In this document: positions 1 through 5,152 of the stretch, piece after piece | How the letters are laid out: the number at the start of each line of letters is the position of its first letter | Numbering within the stretch: the stretch's first letter is position 1 | Origin: an uncultured Prevotella sp. | GTDB taxonomy: Bacteria; Bacteroidota; Bacteroidia; Bacteroidales; Bacteroidaceae | DNA: 9,124 bases | Direction of reading: 5' to 3' | Assembly (NCBI GenBank): GCA_937880835.1 | Contig: CALGRN010000288.1 | Coordinates: 1-9,124 of the forward strand | The notes under the pieces: model-generated | Seen by the model: only the letters and a program-made list of their open reading frames with translations | Told to the model about the DNA's origin: nothing | Database searches by the model: none | Position numbers and translations under genes: made by a program

Positions 1-2
1 AT

Positions 3-767
3 AACATAGACTTTCAATATCGCTACAACGACCGTTTGTCTGATATGAGATATAATGTAGTTCCTGCGGATTACGGCAAGTCTGTTGCACTTGGTATCCT
101 TATTAAACATATATGGCTTGATGCATATAAAGAGGCTTTGGGTGCGGATTTTCTAAGAACTTATTGCCCTCGTCAGATACAGCTTACAGGTTCTCGTCAA
201 TACAACTCTGACGGTTCTGTTATTCTTGGTACAGCCGAAGGTGGTTTGAAGATTATGCTTTATGGTGTGAATGATCTTGATATAGACAATCCTCGTATCA
301 ATGTTGAAGATCCTTATGAAGATCGTTCTTTGAAACCAATTGATTTGAACCAATGGCTTTTCCATACTATGCATCATGAGTTCTGTCATATTCTGACTCA
401 GCAGAAAAATTATTCTACCGAATATCAGACTATAACAGCAGGTTCTTACCATTCACAGGACTGGATTAACCTTAAAGATACCACTGTGCAGAAGCAAGGT
501 TTTGTAACCGCTTATGGTTCAAGTGAGTATAATGAAGATTTTGCAGAACTGTTCTCTACTTATGTTACAATGACTCCGCAGGCTTGGGAAGCAATTATGA
601 CAACAGCCGGTCCGGTAGGTGGTCCGTTGCTTGAAAAGAAACTAAGCATTATGCGTGAATACTTTAAAGAGCAGTGGGGACTTGACATGGACAAGTTCCG
701 CGACATTGTTCTCCGTCGTTCAGCAGAAGCGATAAATTTGGATTTACGTAATTTGGAAAATAATTAG
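3..767 (+). CDS. Zinc-binding metallopeptidase, Peptidase_Mx1-like (5' end outside window)
   Basis: The frame is open from the left edge, so the start codon and any lipoprotein signal lie upstream; 254 codons are visible and it ends in tandem TAG TAG. A TTG at 36 is internal and not a credible start. The sequence fits the putative zinc-binding metallopeptidase family of Bacteroidetes (Peptidase_Mx1). It has the family-like stretch VPADYGKSVALG near the left edge, ILGTAEGGLKIMLY, and the zinc site HHEFCHIL with HExxH encoded at 375-389. The acidic stretch NEDFAE (531-548) may supply a further zinc ligand; that is inferred from its place after HExxH. These proteins are usually surface lipoproteins encoded beside SusC/SusD pairs, and their substrate is unknown. 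The gene is 24 bp from the next one on the same strand, so the two are probably co-transcribed. Family call fairly sure; peptidase activity is inferred. Confidence 0.85.
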   Translation, partial: NIDFQYRYNDRLSDMRYNVVPADYGKSVALGILIKHIWLDAYKEALGADFLRTYCPRQIQLTGSRQYNSDGSVILGTAEGGLKIMLYGVNDLDIDNPRINVEDPYEDRSLKPIDLNQWLFHTMHHEFCHILTQQKNYSTEYQTITAGSYHSQDWINLKDTTVQKQGFVTAYGSSEYNEDFAELFSTYVTMTPQAWEAIMTTAGPVGGPLLEKKLSIMREYFKEQWGLDMDKFRDIVLRRSAEAINLDLRNLENN

Positions 768-791
768 TAGAACGCTTTAACAGTAAAAGAA

Positions 792-2147
792 ATGAAAAAG
801 TTAAATTATTTACTAACACTTCTGGTGTCGGTTTTAGCATTAACGGGATGCACCAGCGAGGTTGATAAGTATTTTTCCGAAAGTTCTTCCGAACGTTCGG
901 CAAAAGATATAGCTCATGTGAAGGAAATACTTTTATCTGCACCTAACGGTTGGCGTATGGAGTATTATGGCAATACTACTTACGGAGGATACAATGTACT
1001 TTGCAAGTTTGAAGGCGATCAAGTTACTTTCGCTTCTGAGAAAGTAGGCAATACGCATAAAGCCGGTCTTGATGACAGCGGCAATTTGATAGGTGCAGAG
1101 GAGAAATCTCACTATTCTTTAATTCAAAGTATGGGTACTGTACTGTCATTTGATGGTCATAATGAACTGTTCCATTATTTCTCAGAACCTAAGAATGAAG
1201 ACTTTGGTGAGGCAGGAAGTGGTTTCAATGGTGATTTCGAGTTCCGTGTTCTTTCTGCTTCTCCTGAAAAGATTGTGTTACAAGGACGCAAGCACGGTTC
1301 TAAGGTACTTATGTATCCTATGGAAAGCGACAAGTCTTGGAGCGATTATTTGAAGAATATTGCCGAAACTGATAAGTTTATGGCTTCTCGTTCTTACAGA
1401 CTTATGGGTGAAGGTATTCCTGATTCTGTAAACATTGTTGTTCAGCAGCAGTATCGTACTCTTGTTTTCCAGTATCTTGATGAAAATAAGGATCTTCAAA
1501 CAAAGATAGCTCCATTCATCGTAACAGAGAAAGGTTTTGTTATGTATGATACGTTGAGCGTTAAGGGTATAAAGATCAGCGATATTGACAAGGGGGATAC
1601 TTATGAACGTTTCTACCTTTCTGAAAACAAGAATGTATGGCTTGAAACAGCTGCACCTCCATATTGGGAGAGTCTGCGCGATGGAATGTGGTTTATTGCT
1701 TACAGTCAGGTAGGTGAATTCCAACGTCCGTTGTGGGATGCTTTCAAAGAGAAATTGAAGACAGCAGGTGCAAACGGTCAGGAAGCAACTCTGTACAATG
1801 CGTTTATCGGAACTTACACCAATAAGGTTGGTTTCCATTTCTTTGCAGGTGGAGATCAAGGTATAGTTTCATTCGAATTCGTTGATCCTAACGAAGCCGG
1901 TGATGAGATATCAGTGAAATATAAAACTGATAAACCTACCAATAAGACAGCAAAAGATTATATGAATAAGTATGGTTTGAAACCGATTATCAATGCATTT
2001 GCAGGATTAGGTTCTTCTTCACGCCGTTTCAAAATTGAGACAGACAATGCACGCAAGCCTACTTATATGAAACTTACAGATGTTAATGAGCCTACCAATA
2101 TAATAGTATTATCTGCCAATCAGATAAATTATCCGTTTGATCATTAA
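792..2147 (+). CDS. DUF4302-type surface lipoprotein
   Basis: 451 residues. The N-terminus is a lipoprotein signal with lipobox LTGC and the lipidated Cys at residue 20. The next residues, TSEVDKYF, are mildly acidic, which would suit Bacteroidetes lipoprotein surface export. The mature start (DKYFSESSSERSAKDI, then a segment ending NGWRMEYYG and a KFEGDQVTFASE strand) is what I know from DUF4302 proteins, which pair with Peptidase_Mx1 genes downstream of SusC/SusD homologues. The rest is beta-rich with no catalytic motif I recognise, so a binding or accessory role at the outer membrane is an inference. The ATG at 792 is chosen because it directly precedes the signal peptide. There is no clear Shine-Dalgarno site, only an A-rich leader, as is usual in this phylum. 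No separate promoter is visible in the 24-bp gap before it. Confidence 0.85.
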   Translation: MKKLNYLLTLLVSVLALTGCTSEVDKYFSESSSERSAKDIAHVKEILLSAPNGWRMEYYGNTTYGGYNVLCKFEGDQVTFASEKVGNTHKAGLDDSGNLIGAEEKSHYSLIQSMGTVLSFDGHNELFHYFSEPKNEDFGEAGSGFNGDFEFRVLSASPEKIVLQGRKHGSKVLMYPMESDKSWSDYLKNIAETDKFMASRSYRLMGEGIPDSVNIVVQQQYRTLVFQYLDENKDLQTKIAPFIVTEKGFVMYDTLSVKGIKISDIDKGDTYERFYLSENKNVWLETAAPPYWESLRDGMWFIAYSQVGEFQRPLWDAFKEKLKTAGANGQEATLYNAFIGTYTNKVGFHFFAGGDQGIVSFEFVDPNEAGDEISVKYKTDKPTNKTAKDYMNKYGLKPIINAFAGLGSSSRRFKIETDNARKPTYMKLTDVNEPTNIIVLSANQINYPFDH

Positions 2148-2160
2148 TTATATTCGATTA

Positions 2161-2189
2161 ACTCTCCTGCCTTAATGAGGCAGGGGAGT
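2161..2189 (+). terminator. Stem-loop after the lipoprotein gene, weak terminator
   Basis: The arms ACTCTCCTGCCT (2161-2172) and AGGCAGGGGAGT (2178-2189) form a 12-bp GC-containing stem with one G-U pair and a 5-nt loop. It starts 13 bp after the stop codon. The following sequence (ATAAACTTTTC) is only a poor T-tract, so termination may be partial and allow read-through into the gene at 2239. Confidence 0.6.
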
Positions 2190-2238
2190 ATAAACTTTTC
2201 AAAAACAGTTTTATTAATTTATCAATTTTTTTATTATT

Positions 2239-3390
2239 ATGAACAAAGTATTACTTATGGCATGTGCAGCCATGTTTTCTTTTAATGTAAACGCACAAGT
2301 AAAGTTTACTGTTCCATTTACAAAAAATGCTGTTAAGTTAAACAGCTTGAAAGTGGAAAATGTCAATCCGAGAACTTTTGCAAAACCCACAGCACAGGTT
2401 GCAAAAGTTGATAACTCCGGTATCAACGGTGTTTGGATCATGAATGATTACAACGAGGAAAAAGACATCTATACATGTACAGCAGACACTATCACAAGTG
2501 TTGAAGTTGACGGAATGAATGTGAAAGTTCAGTTTGGTCAGAATTGGGTTTATGGTCTTTATAAGGATAATGTTCTTGATATTCCTCAACAATACATCAA
2601 CGAAGGAGCTGTATTGGGTGCTGTAAACAGTAAAGTTATTTTCGTGGGTATTCAAAAAGATATGGAGCATCTTAATCCTTATGGCGTTAAATTTATTTTG
2701 AATGACGAAAGTGCTTTGGTATTGCCGGATTCATTAGGTGGTTGGTATATGGTAATTGAAAGCGGTGACTATGCAAACCAGGGTTGGGATTTAGGTCTCC
2801 AAACGGAGCTTCATCGTACTAACGGAACTATGACAGGTGTTCGGTCAATGAACAAAGAACAAACAGATGTTGCTTCTCCGGTATATGTTGTTGATGAGGA
2901 AAGCTCACTTACAGTTTATGGTCTTCATCCAAATATCAAGATGAATATCGACATCGATAAGGCTGCAGGTACATTTACAGTTCCAACACCTCAGAATGTA
3001 GCTGTTACCGCTCCGAATCAGCAACAAGCAGGATATGGAGATTATTATCGTATTCTCGGTGTAAACAGTGACGGTTATTTTGATGATAAAGTTAAGGAAG
3101 TGAAGGGTACTTATGCTGAAAACACTCTTACTTTCAACGAACCAAAAGAAGGCGATTTAAGCGGTGTTTATGGTATTTTCACTCTATTCGATGCAGAAGG
3201 TTCAGGTTATACTATGGGCTATTACTTGAACGCTAAGATCTTCTATCAGTCAGTAACAGGTATTAATGATGTTACAATAACATCAACAAAGAATGTTGAT
3301 AACCGTATTTTCAACCTTGCAGGTCAGCAGGTAGGCAACGACTACAAGGGTATCGTTATAAAGAACGGTGTTAAAATGGTTCAGAAGTAA
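2239..3390 (+). CDS. Secreted beta-rich protein of unknown function with C-terminal tail
   Basis: 383 residues. A Sec signal peptide is clear (hydrophobic LLMACAAMFSF, likely cut after VNA at residue 19); there is no lipobox. I do not recognise the family. The body alternates short beta-type segments and contains loosely repeated pieces: VYGLYKDNVLDIPQQ and VYGLHPNIKMNIDI, each followed by a further strand-rich stretch. Such segments recur in Prevotella-type exported proteins. The last 43 residues (341-383) begin GINDV and end with RIFNLAGQQV, then YKGIVIKNGVKMVQK, the same tail type as in the two minus-strand secreted proteins here. It lies 91 bp after the lipoprotein gene with a weak stem-loop between. 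I found no TAnnTTTG promoter in the gap, so read-through transcription is possible. It ends at a strong terminator. A structural or ligand-binding surface role is only a guess. Confidence 0.8.
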   Translation: MNKVLLMACAAMFSFNVNAQVKFTVPFTKNAVKLNSLKVENVNPRTFAKPTAQVAKVDNSGINGVWIMNDYNEEKDIYTCTADTITSVEVDGMNVKVQFGQNWVYGLYKDNVLDIPQQYINEGAVLGAVNSKVIFVGIQKDMEHLNPYGVKFILNDESALVLPDSLGGWYMVIESGDYANQGWDLGLQTELHRTNGTMTGVRSMNKEQTDVASPVYVVDEESSLTVYGLHPNIKMNIDIDKAAGTFTVPTPQNVAVTAPNQQQAGYGDYYRILGVNSDGYFDDKVKEVKGTYAENTLTFNEPKEGDLSGVYGIFTLFDAEGSGYTMGYYLNAKIFYQSVTGINDVTITSTKNVDNRIFNLAGQQVGNDYKGIVIKNGVKMVQK

Positions 3391-3417
3391 TCATCATTTT
3401 ATTACTTAATATTTATT

Positions 3418-3457
3418 ATAGCCATGACCAATATAATTGGTTATGGCTATTTTTTTA
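3418..3457 (+). terminator. Strong intrinsic terminator of the 2239-3390 gene
   Basis: The arms ATAGCCATGACCAA (3418-3431) and TTGGTTATGGCTAT (3437-3450) make a 14-bp stem with one G-U pair and loop TATAA. A run of seven T counting the last stem base follows directly. It begins 28 bp after the stop codon and works in the plus direction. Confidence 0.9.
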
Positions 3458-3744
3458 TTTCTATACTACCCTGTTTTTGTCAATAATAATTCTCGTTATA
3501 GAAATCATTTTAAATATATAAGTTGATTTCCTCTTGTCAGTCTCGTGTGAACCGAAAAACATCAAACTTGCACAGATACGGTCGCTTCAAACAACCGTAA
3601 AATCATATCTCTTATAATAATGTGAGTTTTACGAATTATAATTATCCTATAACTTGATGAATATCGCTTATTGTTTTATTTCCCTGTTTGTCTTATGTTT
3701 TTTAGTTTCCATACCTATACGAATTAGTGTTATTATACATTTAT
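3458..3744. other. Gene-free convergent spacer, left part
   Basis: AT-rich sequence between two converging transcription units. No supported gene or RNA gene was found. The only structure is an imperfect inverted repeat, CGTAAAATCA (3596-3605) against TGAGTTTTACG (3623-3633), overlapping a weaker ACGGT/ACCGT pairing (3578-3598). Neither is followed by a T-tract. Confidence 0.5.
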
Positions 3745-3770
3745 CGGACAGACACAGGGTCTGTCCCTAC
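3745..3770 (-). repeat. REP-like palindrome, copy 1
   Basis: A 26-bp unit read on the minus strand as GTAG, then stem GGACAGAC, loop CCTGT, stem GTCTGTCC, then G. The 8-bp stem is perfect. A GTAG head in front of a hairpin is the layout of REP sequences moved by RAYT (TnpA-REP) transposases. It is identical over 26 bp to copy 3 and inverted relative to copy 2. No RAYT gene is in the window. Confidence 0.8.
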
Positions 3771-3804
3771 ATGCTGATTGTAACGTGTATATTATATCCT
3801 GAAT

Positions 3805-3830
3805 GTAGGGACGCGCCCTGTGCGTGTCCG
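3805..3830 (+). repeat. REP-like palindrome, copy 2 (inverted, diverged)
   Basis: Read on the plus strand: GTAG, stem GGACGCGC, loop CCTGT, stem GCGTGTCC, then G. It matches copies 1 and 3 at 21 of 26 positions. The five changes all fall in the stem: two base pairs are changed on both sides so that pairing is kept, and one A-T becomes G-U. The head and loop are unchanged. It forms an inverted pair with copy 1 across a 34-bp spacer, like a BIME. Confidence 0.8.
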
Positions 3831-3887
3831 TATTGCCACGTGCCTGCCTGCATTTAACAAGGTTGAATGTGTAAGACTGTTGGTTAA

Positions 3888-3913
3888 CGGACAGACACAG
3901 GGTCTGTCCCTAC
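3888..3913 (-). repeat. REP-like palindrome, copy 3
   Basis: Identical to copy 1 over 26 bp and in the same orientation (GTAG head on the minus strand). Similarity to the copy 1 locus continues for about 22 bp on its right side (GATTGTAACG shared, 17 of 22 positions equal), so copies 1 and 3 may come from one longer unit of about 48 bp. Confidence 0.8.
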
Positions 3914-3980
3914 GTGTGGATTGTAACGGTTATATTTAAATCTATTGGATTGAATTAATAGAATTCAGGTTAATTTATGC

Positions 3981-4020
3981 AAAAAACGAACTGAGTTTTT
4001 CCATACTCAGCTCGTTTTTT
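3981..4020 (-). terminator. Terminator of the 4080-4820 gene, possibly bidirectional
   Basis: The arms AAAAAACGAACTGAGT (3981-3996) and ACTCAGCTCGTTTTTT (4005-4020) pair over 16 bp with an 8-nt loop. The single imperfect pair is A-C on the plus strand but G-U on the minus strand, which favours minus-strand use. It lies 59 bp past the minus-strand stop. A/T runs at both ends could let it stop transcription from both sides. Confidence 0.85.
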
Positions 4021-4079
4021 AAAATTTCCTTATAACTTAAAAATGTATGTTTGTCCGTTTTTGATTAAAGCTAAATCTA

Positions 4080-4820
4080 TTATTTCACGATGCGTTTCTT
4101 TCCACCTTGTATATACAATCCTCTTTGCGGTACGGCATTAAGTTTTCTTCCCGACATGTCATAGACAGGAGCATTGCCAATGTCTTTCTTCGTAAGGTTG
4201 TCTATACCGTTTGTGTTTTTCTTGAAGAAATCATCGAGTGTAAATATGCATTTGTCATTGTAAACACATTTCACAAATCTATAAGGCGTTTGTGTAGTCC
4301 TACCAAAAAGAGGACAGACAGGCTCTGTATTAACTCCTATTCCTTCTATCCAATAATGTGAATGCTCTGTATCTTCATTTATTTCTTCATTTTCAAAGAT
4401 ATTATACATTTTCAAACGTCTATATTCGATGCCTTCAACATTAATTGTATCGACATCCAATACGTACGATTTAAATTCTTTATAAACAAATGTATCTCCT
4501 TTTTTCAATCCGAAATCATAAACGAGTTCTTCGGCATGATTTCCACTAAATGCCCAATATACTTTCTGTCCTTCCTGCCGTACACCATATTGGAAGACAT
4601 CATTTTTGTACATTTTCTTATATGTCTTATCATTAAATATTGTGTCACCCGAAAGTTTGAAAACAAAAGCAGTATAATCTCCGCCTTCTCCCAAATCGCA
4701 AATCCAAGTCTTTCCTTCCGTCACAAAGACTTTCTCATCCTGCGCATTGGCATAAGACATTGCCATTACAAGCATAGGTAACAATAACAGTTTGCGCAAA
4801 TAAAGATTTAATGTTTTCAT
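4080..4820 (-). CDS. Small secreted protein of unknown function with C-terminal tail
   Basis: 246 residues. The signal peptide is long (hydrophobic LLLLPMLVMAMSYANA) with likely cleavage after ANA at residue 26, before QDEK. The start is fixed by this signal. I do not recognise a named family. The body holds two short similar pieces, GDTIFNDKTYKKM (58-70) and DTINVEGIEYRRL (124-136), and then YWIEGIGV (156-163). This pattern of a 'gdT..i.g..Y..l' strand followed by a WxEGIG motif occurs in exported Bacteroidetes proteins. Residues 205-246 (GIDNL ... VYDMSGRKL ... RGLYIQGGKKRIVK) are the same tail type as in the M6 protease and the 2239-3390 product. It is downstream of the M6 gene on the same strand, but a perfect terminator lies between them, so it is probably transcribed on its own from near 4890. 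No catalytic residues are evident. Confidence 0.8.
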   Translation of the reverse strand: MKTLNLYLRKLLLLPMLVMAMSYANAQDEKVFVTEGKTWICDLGEGGDYTAFVFKLSGDTIFNDKTYKKMYKNDVFQYGVRQEGQKVYWAFSGNHAEELVYDFGLKKGDTFVYKEFKSYVLDVDTINVEGIEYRRLKMYNIFENEEINEDTEHSHYWIEGIGVNTEPVCPLFGRTTQTPYRFVKCVYNDKCIFTLDDFFKKNTNGIDNLTKKDIGNAPVYDMSGRKLNAVPQRGLYIQGGKKRIVK

Positions 4821-4884
4821 AATTTTAATTTTTTAGTTAAATAATTTTGTGACGCCGTAAATATACATAAAAAAAGAGAATATG

Positions 4885-4892
4885 CAAAATTA
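4885..4892 (-). promoter_or_regulatory. Candidate -7 element for the 4080-4820 gene
   Basis: The minus strand reads TAATTTTG, an exact match to the Bacteroidetes -7 consensus TAnnTTTG, 65 bp upstream of the start codon. I see no good TTTG about 19 bp further upstream, so support is partial. The leader to the ATG is A/T-rich with no Shine-Dalgarno site. Confidence 0.45.
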
Positions 4893-4986
4893 TAAAGAAG
4901 TTTTTTTGTTAAAATTTGATTACATTAATTCGAGCTAAGTATGTTGTATCACGTTAATAATAATGTCGGTAATGTTTTACTTCATT

Positions 4987-5071
4987 TCAAAAGTTATTGT
5001 TTTGCAATGCGATAGTTATCCTTTCAGTGTGCGAAAGTTATTCTTTTGAGATGCAATACAATAACTTTTGC
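4987..5071. repeat. Array of 22-bp repeats: three direct units and one inverted
   Basis: Three contiguous 22-bp units (4987-5008, 5009-5030, 5031-5052) share the core A(A/T)AGTTAT(T/C)(G/C)T and mostly start with GCG or TCA. A fourth copy, 5071 back to 5050, lies on the other strand. The first and last copies form a 19-bp inverted repeat with one mismatch (CAAAAGTTATTG and CAATAACTTTTG ends) around a 45-bp centre. The period is close to two helical turns. The array sits between the M6 terminator and the putative promoter at 4885-4892. Function unknown: a regulator binding array, a decayed mobile repeat or a structured element are all possible. Confidence 0.7.
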
Positions 5072-5100
5072 ACGGCAAAGTATATGCAGCAATATTATAG

Positions 5101-5139
5101 CAACAAAAAAGTCTCCCTTTCGAGGAGACTTTTTTGTTG
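5101..5139 (-). terminator. Terminator of the M6 protease gene
   Basis: The arms CAACAAAAAAGTCTCC (5101-5116) and GGAGACTTTTTTGTTG (5124-5139) are perfectly complementary over 16 bp with a 7-nt loop. It starts 14 bp past the minus-strand stop codon. Its A/T-rich outer arms give a T run on either strand, so it may work in both directions. Confidence 0.9.
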
Positions 5140-5152
5140 TTTAAGGTATTGT

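Noticed and set aside
36..767. TTG at 36 as the start of the metallopeptidase
   Set aside because: The frame is open to the left edge with family-like sequence before it, and no signal peptide follows the TTG, so the gene is simply cut by the window.
3578..3633. Structured RNA or riboswitch in the convergent spacer
   Set aside because: The two possible pairings are short, compete with each other, and are not followed by a gene on the right strand or by a T-tract.
3654..3857. Plus-strand open frame of 67 codons in the convergent spacer
   Set aside because: It runs through REP copies 1 and 2, has no start signal or recognisable protein, and its Cys-rich end comes from the palindrome sequence.
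4987..5071. CRISPR array
   Set aside because: The 22-bp units touch each other with no spacers, one copy is inverted, and no cas gene is nearby.
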